A DNA stretch of 64,000 bases from JASHPR01 sp963795055 (GCA_963795055.1 CAWCGJ010000012.1:1-64000), one strand, 5' to 3'. Positions 1 through 9,319 are shown, counted from the stretch's first letter. The notes: a model not told the origin generated them from the sequence alone. Numbers and translations: made by a program.

Positions 1-293
1 TGAGCCTCGCGTGCTGGAACCGTCGCGCGCCAGCGCGTCACGACGCGGTCATCCTCAGCGATCTGATCCTCGATCTTGACGTACAGGCCGGGATGGGCGC
101 GGCGGCGGCTCGACACGAACCGCCGCACGCCTGCGGGACCGGTCACGTCCGGTTCGGCGCAGGGCAGGTGGCCAACGTAGTCAGCGGCTATCAGCTCGTC
201 GATCAGCTCGAGCCGTCCCTCGTTGAGGACGGCCTCGATGAACAGCCGGACCCTGAGCTTGTTGAGCTCGCTGACGTTCTTCACCTGCGCCAT
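1..293 (-). CDS. SnoaL-like ester cyclase (partial, runs off left edge)
   Basis: The reverse strand is open from an ATG at 293 to the window edge, giving about 97 residues that begin MAQVKNVSELNKLRVRLF. The pattern of an N-terminal helix (FIEAVLNEGRLELIDELIA), then DYVGHLP, then GPAGVRRFV and IEDQIAEDDRVVTRW is typical of SnoaL-like polyketide-cyclase/NTF2-fold proteins. Known members are small alpha+beta cone proteins that bind hydrophobic ligands; many have no assigned substrate. The C-terminal end lies outside the window. It is divergent from the LAL regulator, with about 100 bases between the starts, so the two may share a control region. No clear ribosome-binding site is visible. Confidence 0.75.
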   Translation of the reverse strand, partial: MAQVKNVSELNKLRVRLFIEAVLNEGRLELIDELIAADYVGHLPCAEPDVTGPAGVRRFVSSRRRAHPGLYVKIEDQIAEDDRVVTRWRATVPAREA

Positions 294-393
294 GATCTGG
301 GCGGCGCCATCGCTGGGACAAGGGAGGATCCCCGAGGGTTTCCCCCCAGGTTTTGCCTGGCCATGGCACCGACGTGCGGGGTAGCGTCAAGTA

Positions 394-3213
394 ATGCCGT
401 TCGCTTCAGGGGGCGCTCTGCTTGAGCGCGAACGCGAGCTGGAAACGCTGCGTGAGGGGCTTGACCGCGCAGGCGCCGGCGAGGGCATGCTGCTGCTGAT
501 CGAGGGGCCCGCCGGCGCTGGCAAGACGGTGCTGGCGCGGGAGGCGCGCGCGGCGGCCGAGCGGGCGCGGATGATGCCGCTCGAGGCGAGGGGTTCAGAG
601 CTTGAGCAGCCGTTTGCGTTCGGCGTGGTGCGCCAGTTGCTGGAGCCGGTGATCAGCAAGGAGCCTGGGCGGACGGATCTGTTCGCGGGCGCTGCTGGTC
701 CGGCGGCGCGGTTGTTTGAGCCAGGCGAGCAGCGGCCGCTGGATGCTGACGCCGGCTTTGAGGCGCTGCACAGTCTGTACTGGCTGGTGGTGAACATGGC
801 CGACCAGGCCCCGGTGCTCGTGCTGGTCGACGATTGCCAGTGGGCCGACCGGGACTCATTGCGGTTCTTGGCCTACCTGGCGCAGCGGATCGAGGGGCTT
901 CCGGTGACGATGCTGCTCACCGGACGCCCCCCGGATGCCGGCGGGGACGAGGCGGGGGCGTTGTGGGTGCAGCTGGCCTCGCGCCCCGCCGCAGCCGCGC
1001 TGTATCCGCAGCCGCTGAGCGAGTCGGCCGCGGTGACATTGGCGCGGGAGCGCCTGGGCGCCGAGGCAGCGGAGGAGTTCTGCCGCGCCTGTCACACGGC
1101 CACCGGCGGTAACCCGCTCTTCCTGCGGGAGCTGCTGAGAGCTCTGGCCGCCGCCGAGGTGGTCCCGTCGGCGGCCGCAGCGAGCGCCGTGCAGGACGTG
1201 GGACCGGCCGTGGTGAGCCGTTTCGTCCTGCACCGGCTCGCTGCGCTCGGTCCCGCGGCGACCGAGCTGGCGCGAGCGGTCGCCGTGCTCGGAGACGACA
1301 GCGAGCCACTGCTGGCCGGCCAGATGTCAGGCCTGAGCCAGGACGACGCCCGAGAGGCGGCAGATGACCTGGTGCGGGCGGACATCTTCATTCCGGCTGA
1401 GCGCCTGGGGTTCGTGCACCCCATCGTGCGCGCGGCGTTGTATGAGGATCTTGCGCCCGGTGAGCGCCAGGCCCGGCACGCGGCGGCCGCTGAGGCCCTG
1501 GCTCGCGAGGGGGCCTCGGCCGAGCGGGTCACCGCGCACCTGCTGCTGTCCCCGCCGACGGGGGATCAGCACCGGGTCAGCACGCTCAGGTCGGCTGCGA
1601 CCGCCGCAGCGCACCGCGGTGCTCCGCGGGCGGCTGCCACGTACTTGCGGCGCACGCTGGCCGAGTCCCCGGCCGAGCAGGATCGGGGGGAGATCCTGGC
1701 CGAACTCGGCTGGTACGAGGTGGCCACGATGCAGTTCGAGACGGCAGAGGAACACCTGCGCGCGGCGCTGGCTTCGAGCGCCGTGCTGGCTACCCGGGCC
1801 GACGCGGCGATCTCCCTCGGGCGGTGCGCGATCGTGTCCGGCGGCCGCTCGGCCTCGGCCGCGGCCGAGGCGATGTCGTCGCTGGCCGGGGAGCTGTGGC
1901 CCGCCGATCCCGAGCGCTCGCTCGAGCTGGGCGCTGAGCTGCTGATCGTCGCGGGCTCTGTCCCGCCACTGCGGCCCGGCCTCGCCGCTCGCTTGCGGGC
2001 GTTTCGTGATCTGGCCCGGGGTCACCCGGGTTTCGAGGCCGTGGCGAGGATCGTCGGTGCCCAGGACCAGCTTTTGCACGGAGCATCAGCCGCGGTCGCC
2101 ACGGACGAAGTCGAGGCGGCGCTCATGGCCGGGCTGCCGCCCAGCGCGCAGAATACCGCCGGGCTCGCGGCGCTACTTACGTTGATCGTCGGCGAACGGT
2201 ATGAGCTGGCTGACCGGCTGATGGATGCCGCGCTGGAGCGTGCCCGCCAGGAGGGGCACGCAACCAGGCAAGGCATTCTCCACGCGATGCACGCCGCGAG
2301 CGCGCTCGCGCAGGGTTCGCTGCACGATGCGCAGGTCGAGGCGGAAACCGGGCTGCTGCTCGTGGAGCACCCGCATTTCATCGCGCAGCTTCTCGTCGCG
2401 GTGGCGATGACGGTGCACATCGAGCGCGGAGCGCTGGATGCCGCGGCCGGCCTGGCCCGGACGGGCGAAGCAACGGGAATCACCGAGGAACGCGCCTACG
2501 TCCTGGAGTTCCTGACCGCGCGCGGGCGGCTGCGGATAGCCCAGGGTCAGCTCGAGGAGGGGGTCGCGGACCTCCTGTGGTGCGGCCAGCGGTTCGAGGC
2601 GCGGGCGGTGCAATGGCCAAGCACCTGGAGGGCTCACGCAGCTCCCGCGCTGGCCGTTCTGGGAGACAGGCAGCAGGCTGACAAGCTGGCCCGCGAGCAG
2701 GTGGCGGCGGCCCGGCGGGTCGGCGCGCCTGGCGCGTTGGGCATGTCACTGCGCACCGCGGCCCTGGCGATCGGCGGGGACGAAGGGCTGGCGCTGCTCC
2801 GCGAGGCGGTCGCGGTCCTCGAGCGCAGTCCCGCCCGGCTCGAGCTGGCTCATGCGCTCGCCGATCTCGGGGCCGAACTGAGCCGCTCCGGCAGGCGAAC
2901 GGAGGGCCGGGACGCCCAGCGCCGGGCCATCAGCCTGGCCGGCCAGTGCGGTGCCGTCGCGCTGGCGGAAAGCGCGATGGCCGGGCTGCACGCCGGGCCC
3001 GGGCGCCGCGCCCGGCTCGAGCTGACCGGGCCGACCGCACTGACCGCGGCGGAGCGGCGGGTGTGCCGTCAGGTAGCCGGGGGGCAGACCAACCGCGAGG
3101 TGGCGCAGGCGCTGTTCGTGACCGAGAAGACGGTTGAGCGCCACCTCAGCAGCGCCTACCAGAAGCTCGGCATCCGGTCTCGCTTCCAGCTGGCGTCGGC
3201 CATCGGCGGGTAG
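394..3213 (+). CDS. LAL-type LuxR transcriptional regulator with N-terminal ATPase
   Basis: A 939-residue protein of the large ATP-binding LuxR (LAL/MalT-like) family. A Walker A motif GPAGAGKT is at residues 38-45 and a Walker B-like VLVLVDD near 140-147, followed by a long helical TPR-like middle region. The C-terminal LuxR helix-turn-helix starts at LTAAERRVCRQVAGGQ and includes VTEKTVERHL. Family members are cytoplasmic activators that couple ligand and ATP binding to promoter activation, often in secondary-metabolism or stress clusters. The MMPL exporter follows 146 bases downstream on the same strand and is the obvious candidate target. The length is normal for the family (about 900-1000 residues). 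The ligand is unknown. Confidence 0.9.
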   Translation: MPFASGGALLERERELETLREGLDRAGAGEGMLLLIEGPAGAGKTVLAREARAAAERARMMPLEARGSELEQPFAFGVVRQLLEPVISKEPGRTDLFAGAAGPAARLFEPGEQRPLDADAGFEALHSLYWLVVNMADQAPVLVLVDDCQWADRDSLRFLAYLAQRIEGLPVTMLLTGRPPDAGGDEAGALWVQLASRPAAAALYPQPLSESAAVTLARERLGAEAAEEFCRACHTATGGNPLFLRELLRALAAAEVVPSAAAASAVQDVGPAVVSRFVLHRLAALGPAATELARAVAVLGDDSEPLLAGQMSGLSQDDAREAADDLVRADIFIPAERLGFVHPIVRAALYEDLAPGERQARHAAAAEALAREGASAERVTAHLLLSPPTGDQHRVSTLRSAATAAAHRGAPRAAATYLRRTLAESPAEQDRGEILAELGWYEVATMQFETAEEHLRAALASSAVLATRADAAISLGRCAIVSGGRSASAAAEAMSSLAGELWPADPERSLELGAELLIVAGSVPPLRPGLAARLRAFRDLARGHPGFEAVARIVGAQDQLLHGASAAVATDEVEAALMAGLPPSAQNTAGLAALLTLIVGERYELADRLMDAALERARQEGHATRQGILHAMHAASALAQGSLHDAQVEAETGLLLVEHPHFIAQLLVAVAMTVHIERGALDAAAGLARTGEATGITEERAYVLEFLTARGRLRIAQGQLEEGVADLLWCGQRFEARAVQWPSTWRAHAAPALAVLGDRQQADKLAREQVAAARRVGAPGALGMSLRTAALAIGGDEGLALLREAVAVLERSPARLELAHALADLGAELSRSGRRTEGRDAQRRAISLAGQCGAVALAESAMAGLHAGPGRRARLELTGPTALTAAERRVCRQVAGGQTNREVAQALFVTEKTVERHLSSAYQKLGIRSRFQLASAIGG

Positions 3214-3273
3214 CCCTCAGGCTGCTGCGCCGTCCGGGAAAACCGTAGGGAAAAGCCACGGGGTTCCTCCCTT

Positions 3274-3285
3274 GTGACCGGTCAC
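3274..3285. promoter_or_regulatory. Perfect 12-bp palindrome upstream of the MMPL gene
   Basis: GTGACCGGTCAC is a perfect palindrome lying 75 bases before the MMPL start, inside the only non-coding gap between the regulator and the exporter. It may be a regulator-binding site. The size and position are the only evidence; short GC-rich palindromes also occur by chance. Confidence 0.3.
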
Positions 3286-3359
3286 GGCCGCCAGGCACGT
3301 TGGCGTGAAGCCCGTGTTCCGGCGGATGAAGCCGCCGATGAAGAGAAGGAAGCCCGGTC

Positions 3360-5639
3360 ATGACAGGTGTGCTCTACCGCCTGGCGCGGTTCTGCGTCCG
3401 GTATCGTTTCGCGGTTCTCGCCGCCTGGATTGTGCTGACGGTCGCGCTGGTGGGCGTCTCGCATCGCCTCGGCGACAATACCAACGACAACGTGACCCTG
3501 CCGGGAACCAACAGCCAGCAGGCCGCCGACGCGCTCAGCAAGTCGTTTCCCGACCAGGCCAACGGGACAAGCCCGATCGTGCTGCACGTCAGCAGCGGGA
3601 AACTGACCGACTCCAAGTACTCCCAGGCGGTCAACCAGGCGGCGGCCGACGTGGCCAAGGCGCCGGACGTGGCCTCGGTGATCAACCCGCTCACCTCGCA
3701 GGGCGCCGCCGCGCTGAGCAAGGACCAGAGAACGGGATACCTCTCGGTGACCCTGTCGGTCAGCCCAGGGGCGATGTCCGTCGATGACGCTCAGACGATC
3801 ATCGACGCGGCGGCCAAGCCTGCCCAGGCGGCCGGGATCCAGGTGGAGACCGGCGGCCAGCTCGGCGAGAAGGTATCCAAGCCGTCTACCGAGATCAGCG
3901 AGCTGATCGGCATCCTCGCGGCGATGGTGATCCTCACGCTCACGTTCGGCACGGTGGTGGCGATGCTGCTGCCGATCGTAACGGCGATCTTGGGGCTGGC
4001 CTCGACTCTGTCGATCATCCAGATTCTCAGCCACGCGTTTACCGTGTCCACGGTGGCGCCGACGCTGGCCACGATGATCGGGCTCGGCGTCGGCATCGAC
4101 TATGCGCTGTTCATCGTGACCCGGCACTTCCGCGGCCTGAAGGACGGCCTGGACCTGCGGGAGTCGATCGCGCGGGCCGTCGCGACCTCCGGGGGCGCGG
4201 TGACCTTCGCCGGCGGGACTGTGACGATCGCGCTGGTGTCGCTCGCGGTGGCCGGCATCCCGCTGGTGACGACGATGGGGCTGATGGCAGCGGTCGCGGT
4301 CGTCGTCGCGGTCCTGGCCGCGCTGACCCTGCTGCCCGCGATCCTCGCGATCGTCGGCTCGGGGATCAACGCGCTGCGGGTCCGTGGCCGCCATCCCGCG
4401 GATCACTCGAAGCAGGGCGCGTGGGCGCGGTGGGCGGCCGGCGTGGTCAGGCGGCCGGTGATCTCGGCGCTGGCGGCCCTGGCGATCCTTATCCCGCTGG
4501 CGATCCCGCTGCTGTCGCTGACCCTGGGGCAGAAGGACGTCGCCGCGCTGTCCACGTCGACCACCGCCCGCCGGGCGTACGACCTGATCTCGGACAACTT
4601 CGGGCCCGGGACCAACGGGCCGCTGCTGGTGGCGGTTTCGCTCGGCTCACCCGCGCAGGCCTCCTCCGGCGGCTCGGCCAGCTCCCAGAGCTCGTCGGGC
4701 AGCGACCCGCGTGCCAGTGACCCGCGGCTGCAGACGCTGGAGCAGGACGTCTCGCAGACCCCGGGCGTCGCCGCGGTCTCCCCGGTCCAGATCGACCAGG
4801 CCGGGACCACCGCCTACTTCAACGCGGTCGCCTCGACCGGGCCGGCCGAGCAGGCCACCGCCAATCTTGTCAGCAAGCTGCGCTCGAGCGTGATCCCCGA
4901 TGCCGAGAAGGGCACGAACATGCACGCCTACGTCGGCGGCAGCACCGCCAGCAACGTGGATCTCGCCTCGGACATCTCCAGCAAGCTCCTGCTCCAGATC
5001 CTGGTCGTGATCGCGCTCAGCTTCCTGCTGCTGATGCTCGCCTTCCGCTCCGTGGTGATCCCGGCGCAGGCCGCCGTCATGAACCTGCTGTCCATCGGCG
5101 CCGCCTACGGCGTGCTCATCGCGGTGTTCCAGTTCGGCTGGCTGCACGGCCTGATCGGCCTCGACAGCGCGGTGCCGATCGTCTCCTACGTGCCGCTGTT
5201 CATGTTCGCGGTCCTGTTCGGGCTCTCGATGGACTACGAGGTGTTCCTGGTCAGCCAGATCAAGGAGCACGCCGACGCCGGCGAGGACTCCAAGCAGTCG
5301 GTCGTCTCCGGGCTGGTCACCAGCGGGCGCGTGATCACCGCCGCAGCGACGATCATGGTGTTCGTGTTCGGCAGCTTCGTCCTCAACGGCGATCCGACCG
5401 TCAAGCAGTTCGGCATCGGCCTCGCCGTCGCCGTGATCCTGGACGCCACGGTCGTCCGCTGTCTGCTCGTACCAGCGCGCATGGCCAGCCTGGGCAAGGC
5501 CAACTGGTACCTGCCCCGCTGGCTCGGCCGGATCCTGCCCCGCGTCAGCATCGAGGGCGAGGAGTATTTCAAGGCCCGCGACCAGATCCCGCCTGAAGCG
5601 CAGCTCGAAGCGCCTGAGGCCTCGACGGCGCGGTTGTAG
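3360..5639 (+). CDS. MMPL-family (RND superfamily) transporter
   Basis: A 759-residue polytopic membrane protein with the two-fold MMPL arrangement: an N-terminal membrane segment, a large extracytoplasmic loop, a membrane bundle, and the same again. The conserved acidic transmembrane motifs are visible as GVGIDYALFIVTRH near residue 245 and GLSMDYEVFLVSQ near 620. Known relatives use the proton-motive force to export lipids or hydrophobic compounds. The second extracytoplasmic loop has a Ser/Gly-rich insert (residues about 430-450). The start is supported by an AAGGA-like site just upstream. It is probably controlled by the upstream LAL regulator. The substrate cannot be inferred. Confidence 0.9.
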   Translation: MTGVLYRLARFCVRYRFAVLAAWIVLTVALVGVSHRLGDNTNDNVTLPGTNSQQAADALSKSFPDQANGTSPIVLHVSSGKLTDSKYSQAVNQAAADVAKAPDVASVINPLTSQGAAALSKDQRTGYLSVTLSVSPGAMSVDDAQTIIDAAAKPAQAAGIQVETGGQLGEKVSKPSTEISELIGILAAMVILTLTFGTVVAMLLPIVTAILGLASTLSIIQILSHAFTVSTVAPTLATMIGLGVGIDYALFIVTRHFRGLKDGLDLRESIARAVATSGGAVTFAGGTVTIALVSLAVAGIPLVTTMGLMAAVAVVVAVLAALTLLPAILAIVGSGINALRVRGRHPADHSKQGAWARWAAGVVRRPVISALAALAILIPLAIPLLSLTLGQKDVAALSTSTTARRAYDLISDNFGPGTNGPLLVAVSLGSPAQASSGGSASSQSSSGSDPRASDPRLQTLEQDVSQTPGVAAVSPVQIDQAGTTAYFNAVASTGPAEQATANLVSKLRSSVIPDAEKGTNMHAYVGGSTASNVDLASDISSKLLLQILVVIALSFLLLMLAFRSVVIPAQAAVMNLLSIGAAYGVLIAVFQFGWLHGLIGLDSAVPIVSYVPLFMFAVLFGLSMDYEVFLVSQIKEHADAGEDSKQSVVSGLVTSGRVITAAATIMVFVFGSFVLNGDPTVKQFGIGLAVAVILDATVVRCLLVPARMASLGKANWYLPRWLGRILPRVSIEGEEYFKARDQIPPEAQLEAPEASTARL

Positions 5640-5669
5640 CCGCCTGGCCGCGGCACCGGCGGGAGGACA

Positions 5670-5715
5670 TGCCTGCTCACCAGCCACTCTCCGGGAGAGC
5701 CATGGTGAGCAGGCA
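5670..5715. terminator. Strong inverted repeat after the MMPL gene
   Basis: TGCCTGCTCACCA (5670-5682) and TGGTGAGCAGGCA (5703-5715) form a perfect 13-bp stem. The 20-base loop holds a second short stem (CTCTC/GAGAG). It begins 30 bases after the MMPL stop. There is no T-run, as is usual for GC-rich actinobacterial terminators. It could instead be an operator for the flippase gene that starts at 5772. Confidence 0.55.
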
Positions 5716-5771
5716 CGTCATCTTCGGTGACGACATGGCCCGCGTCCCAGGCAGGGAAACCAGGAGGGATT

Positions 5772-6836
5772 GTGATAACGGAGACGGGCACGCCAGCGGC
5801 GCCGGCCCCGGCGCAGCCCGCGACGCTGCTGCGCCGAGGCTGGCTGGGCGTCGCCCAGCTGGCGGCCGTCGTTGCGGTGGTGGTCGGCGCCGGGGTGGCG
5901 ATCTACGCCGAGCGGGCTGTGCTGCGGCAGGGCCTGGGGGGCCTGACCCACATCCGGGTGAGCTGGGTGCTGGCTGGCGCCGCGGCCGAGTTCGGCTCGA
6001 TGGCTGCGTTCGGCCAGCTGGAGCGGGTGCTGCTGCGGGCGGCCGGGGCGCGGCTGGCGTTGCGCTCGGTACTGGCCACCGCCTACAACGCGAACGCGAT
6101 CGCGGTCTCGGTTCCGGTAGTGGGCTCGGGCATCGCGGCGACTTATGCCTTCCGTGAGTTCCGCCGGGGCGGTGCCGACGTCGGGCAGGTCAGCGTCGCC
6201 CTGGCGATCGCCGGGACATTCTCCACCGTGGCCTTCGCCATCGTCGCCGCGGTCGGCGTGGCCATGACCGGCAACCCGGGCGCCGCGGCGCTTGGCCTGG
6301 CGGGCAGCCTGGTCGGCGCCGCCATCGCTGTCGCCTTGGTGATGGGCCTGCGCCTGGCCCGGTTCCGCACCCGGCTGGTCACGCTGGCGGATCGGGTGAT
6401 GAGGCTGGTCCGCCGGGGGATGCGCGGCCGGCCGCGCCGCGATGTGGCCGCGCTGCTCAGCGCCGCGCTGGAGCGCGCCGGTGACCTGCGGCTCGCCAAC
6501 CGGGCGCTCGGGCAAGCGTTCGCGTGTGCGCTGGCCAACTGGGCCGCGGACGTGTGCTGCCTCATCTGCGCCATGTTTGCGCTGGGTGTCCCGGTGCCCT
6601 GGGCGAAGATCCTGGTGGTGTGGAGCGCGGGCTCCGGGGCGGCCAGTCTGAGCCCTGTGCCTGGCGGCATCGGCATCGTCGACATCGTCCTGATCGCCGC
6701 CTTCGCCAGCGTCGGCATTCACGCCCCGGCGGCTGTGACCGTAATACTGCTCTACCGGCTGTTGTCCTTCAAGATCGGCATGAGTGTGGTCTGGTGCGGC
6801 TACCACTCCTGGCTCCGCCGCCGGGCGGCAGCGTGA
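5772..6836 (+). CDS. Lysylphosphatidylglycerol-synthase-TM / YbhN-like flippase domain protein
   Basis: A 354-residue integral membrane protein of the UPF0104/YbhN/AglD-like family. It has repeated hydrophobic helices with family features such as YNANAIAVSVPVVGSGIAA and the C-terminal GGIGIVDIVLIAAF segment with conserved glycines. Relatives are membrane domains of phosphatidylglycerol aminoacyl transferases or predicted lipid flippases; there is no soluble catalytic domain here. The GTG at 5772 is preferred over the ATG at 5727 because AGGAGG lies directly upstream, although the spacing is short (4 bases). Part of this gene (6538-6574) and the bases around its stop (6836-6857) recur at 22658-22714. 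Confidence 0.8.
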   Translation: MITETGTPAAPAPAQPATLLRRGWLGVAQLAAVVAVVVGAGVAIYAERAVLRQGLGGLTHIRVSWVLAGAAAEFGSMAAFGQLERVLLRAAGARLALRSVLATAYNANAIAVSVPVVGSGIAATYAFREFRRGGADVGQVSVALAIAGTFSTVAFAIVAAVGVAMTGNPGAAALGLAGSLVGAAIAVALVMGLRLARFRTRLVTLADRVMRLVRRGMRGRPRRDVAALLSAALERAGDLRLANRALGQAFACALANWAADVCCLICAMFALGVPVPWAKILVVWSAGSGAASLSPVPGGIGIVDIVLIAAFASVGIHAPAAVTVILLYRLLSFKIGMSVVWCGYHSWLRRRAAA

Positions 6837-7035
6837 TCAAGGCCAACGGGCCGTGGCAAGCCCCGCTGCTGGTTGCTGGCTGCGGCCCGCGGCCCTGGCA
6901 CATCTGTTGAGGGTCAGACGCTTTTTGAGGATCAGACACTCAGCCAGGATTCCGCGGGCCGCCGAGAATATAGGCGAGCGGTTCAAGTCCCCGCTCTGAC
7001 GCGAACCGGTCGCCTGTGGCTCCACGCGCGTGGTG

Positions 7036-7581
7036 CTATCGCAAGTTGTTGCCGCCCATGGGGCGTTCCAGTAACCCGCGGAGCCGGCCCGCCAGCGCAA
7101 AGTTGGCGAGCGTGTCGCAAAAGCTGGCGACGCGTATGCCGTCGCCCGCCAGGCCGGCACCGAGCATGGTCGCCGCTGGCCGCAACGCGGCCTTGCCGAG
7201 CGAGACGGTGGCCAAGGCCGGGCGCGGGTGGTCAGCCCAGCCGCCGCCGGTGAACAGGATGGTCCCGCCTCCGGCGGCCCGCATCGCCGGGGCAGCGACC
7301 TGCGTGGCCACGATGGCCCCGACGACATCGACGTCGTAGGCCTGGTAAAGGCGGGCGATGTCGCTACTCAGCAGCGAGTCCGGCGTCAGCATCGACGCGT
7401 TGTAGACCAGGACCTCGGGCGCGCCGGTGCCCGCATACAGCGAGGTGAGGGCGGCGCGGAGGCCCTCAGGATCGCTGGCATCGGCGGCCACGGTGTCGAC
7501 GGCGGCGCCGGCGTCGGCTAGGTCGCTGGCCAGTTTGAATGCGCGGTAAGGGTCCCTAAGGTCCCCGACTTGGCAGTTCAC
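7036..7581 (-). pseudogene. N-terminally truncated short-chain dehydrogenase
   Basis: 181 residues that align with the C-terminal two thirds of an SDR. VLVYNAS corresponds to the NNAG motif, GGGTILFTGGG to the strand carrying the catalytic Ser, and VSLGKAALR to the active-site helix; the usual YxxxK Tyr is replaced (SLGK), as in some divergent SDRs. The N-terminal Rossmann TGxxxGxG nucleotide-binding motif is absent. The ORF begins at a GTG (7581) with MNCQVGDLRDPYRAFKLASDL, which matches the second helix of the fold. Without the dinucleotide loop it is unlikely to be an active oxidoreductase. A start-proximal deletion is the likely cause. It lies downstream of the exporter and in the same direction. 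Confidence 0.6.
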
Positions 7582-7646
7582 GTGAATATCCCTCTACGTC
7601 CGTCGGTCACCTCCTTCGCGGACACCGAGAATCTGCGCCCGCGACA

Positions 7647-9176
7647 TCAGCCGGGAAGAGCGGGGCCGGCCTTGGCTTGTGCCGTTGTCACTTCGGCGTG
7701 TGCCGGGGGCGGCGTGCTCGCCGGGCGCAGTGGCCCGGTGCGGAGCAGTGCGCCGGCGACGACTGCGCCGGCGGCGAAGATGCCGGCGGTCCACCAGAAC
7801 GCGGTGTCGTAGCCGTGCGCCAGCGCCAGCCCGGTCAGGGCCGGGCGGCCGATGAGCCGGGCCTGCGCGAGGTGCGCGGCGAGGTAGGCGGTGACGGCGG
7901 CGGTGAAGATGGTGTTCAGCAGCGACGTGCCGACCGAGGCGCCCAGCTGCTGGCCGACGGTGACCGTGGCGGAGGCGACGCCGGCGTCCTGCGGGGCCAC
8001 GCCGAACGTACCCGTGTTGATCACCGGCGCGATCACCAGGCCCACGCCGATTCCGGCCAGGATGGTCGGGCCGAGCACGCCCGCGCCATAGGCGGTGTGC
8101 GGGCCCAGCTGAGCCAGCCATGCCATCGCGCCTGCCGCGGCCAGCATCCCGGACGCGACCAGCGGCCTGGGCCCGAATCTGGGCATCAGCACGGTCGTGG
8201 ACAGGTTGGCCGCGATGATGAGGCCGGCGCTGAGCGGCAGGAACGCCACGCCGGTCACCAGCGGCGAGTAGTGCAGCGTCTGCTGCAGGTAGTAGGTCAG
8301 GAACAAGAAGATCCCGAACAGCCCGGCCGAGGCGATGAGCATCGAGGCGTAGGCGCCGCCGCGGTTGCGGTCGAGCACTACGCGGGGCGGCAGCAGCGGG
8401 TGGGCTGCCCGGCCCATCCACACGGCGAACACGACGCCCAGCGCCACGCCGGCGGCCAGGAACCCCCAGGTGGACGGCGCGTGCCAGCTGTGCGCGGCCG
8501 CGTTGGAGAACCCGTAGACCAGGCAGAACACCGCGCCGGAGACCAGCAGCACGCCGGGGATGTCCAGCCTGGGCTTGCTTTGGGACGGCTGGCGTTGCAG
8601 CAGCAGCGCCCCGCCGGCGAACGCCACCGCGGCGAAGATCAGGTTCACGTACAGGCACCACCGCCAGGACAGGTACTCGGTCAGCGCGCCGCCCAGCAGC
8701 AGCCCGATCGCGCCGCCGGCCCCGGCGATCGCGCCGTAGACGGCGAATGCCCGGCCGCGGTCCTTCGGCTCGGTGAACGTGGTGGTCAGCAGCGACAGCG
8801 CCGAGGGGACCAGCAGCGCCGCGAACGCGCCCTGGCAGGCCCGCGCGGTGATCAGCATGGCGAAGTTGACCGAGGCCCCGCCGATGGCCGACACGCCGGC
8901 GAAACCGACAAGGCCGGTCAGGAACGTGACCTTGCGGCCCAGCAGGTCAGCCAGCCTGCCTCCCAGCAACAGCAGGCTGCCGAACGTCAGGGTGTAGGCG
9001 GTGACCACCCACTGCCGGTCCACCGTGGTGAAACCCAGCGCCCGCTGCGCCGACGGCAGCGCGACGTTCATCACCGTGAGGTCCAGCACCACCATGAGCT
9101 GCGCCAGGGCGATCACGCCCAGGATGAGCCACCGCCGCCGGTCCCAGGCGCTGTCGGCAGTCGTGGCACTAGACAT
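7647..9176 (-). CDS. DHA2-family MFS drug-type exporter (EmrB/QacA-like)
   Basis: About 509 residues with roughly 14 predicted membrane helices, which is the DHA2 layout. Visible motifs are LMVVLDLTVMNVALPS in helix 1 (motif D1), GGRLADLLGRK (motif A, cytoplasmic loop 2-3) and the GAIAGAGGAIGLLLGG region (motif C) in helix 5. Known members are proton-driven multidrug exporters in the cytoplasmic membrane. The ATG at 9176 is chosen because a GGTGGA site sits just upstream, inside a 19-bp tandem duplication that also creates a second ATG out of frame. The gene is divergent from a TetR gene, the classical arrangement of a repressor and its exporter. Confidence 0.9.
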   Translation of the reverse strand: MSSATTADSAWDRRRWLILGVIALAQLMVVLDLTVMNVALPSAQRALGFTTVDRQWVVTAYTLTFGSLLLLGGRLADLLGRKVTFLTGLVGFAGVSAIGGASVNFAMLITARACQGAFAALLVPSALSLLTTTFTEPKDRGRAFAVYGAIAGAGGAIGLLLGGALTEYLSWRWCLYVNLIFAAVAFAGGALLLQRQPSQSKPRLDIPGVLLVSGAVFCLVYGFSNAAAHSWHAPSTWGFLAAGVALGVVFAVWMGRAAHPLLPPRVVLDRNRGGAYASMLIASAGLFGIFLFLTYYLQQTLHYSPLVTGVAFLPLSAGLIIAANLSTTVLMPRFGPRPLVASGMLAAAGAMAWLAQLGPHTAYGAGVLGPTILAGIGVGLVIAPVINTGTFGVAPQDAGVASATVTVGQQLGASVGTSLLNTIFTAAVTAYLAAHLAQARLIGRPALTGLALAHGYDTAFWWTAGIFAAGAVVAGALLRTGPLRPASTPPPAHAEVTTAQAKAGPALPG

Positions 9177-9205
9177 GAGATCCACCACTAGACATGAGAT
9201 TCACC
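9168..9205. repeat. 19-bp tandem duplication across the exporter start codon
   Basis: Two adjacent copies, 9168-9186 and 9187-9205, read ACTAGACATGAGATCCACC and ACTAGACATGAGATTCACC, with one mismatch. On the reverse strand each holds ATCTCATGTCTAG, so the exporter's ribosome-binding-site/start region is duplicated. The unit is not a multiple of three, so the outer ATG is out of frame with the gene. Confidence 0.8.
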
Positions 9206-9319
9206 ACTTCTTCTCTGTCGTTACTGCATACGCGCGGAATTTTGGTATACTGACGATGTGATTACTGTATTTATAGTGCAACGAATTTGGGGGGACGTCA
9301 AGGCCCCGGGCGGGTCACG
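9206..9319. promoter_or_regulatory. Divergent promoter/operator region, exporter and TetR
   Basis: This is an AT-rich island in an otherwise GC-rich region. TATACT (about 9246-9251) resembles a -10 box. ACTGTATTTATAGT (9264-9277) is an imperfect palindrome of the size expected for a TetR half-site pair. Position and base composition suggest that the TetR protein binds here to control both itself and the exporter. No footprint evidence is possible from sequence alone. Confidence 0.5.

Noticed and set aside
3282..4406. 374-codon reverse frame inside the MMPL gene
   Set aside because: Compositionally biased (Asp/Arg/His/Gln-rich) and antisense to a gene with clear motifs.
6960..6995. GGTTCAAGTCC-containing tRNA-like T arm
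   Set aside because: The loop would be 9 bases and the stem does not close; no anticodon or acceptor arms are recognisable around it.
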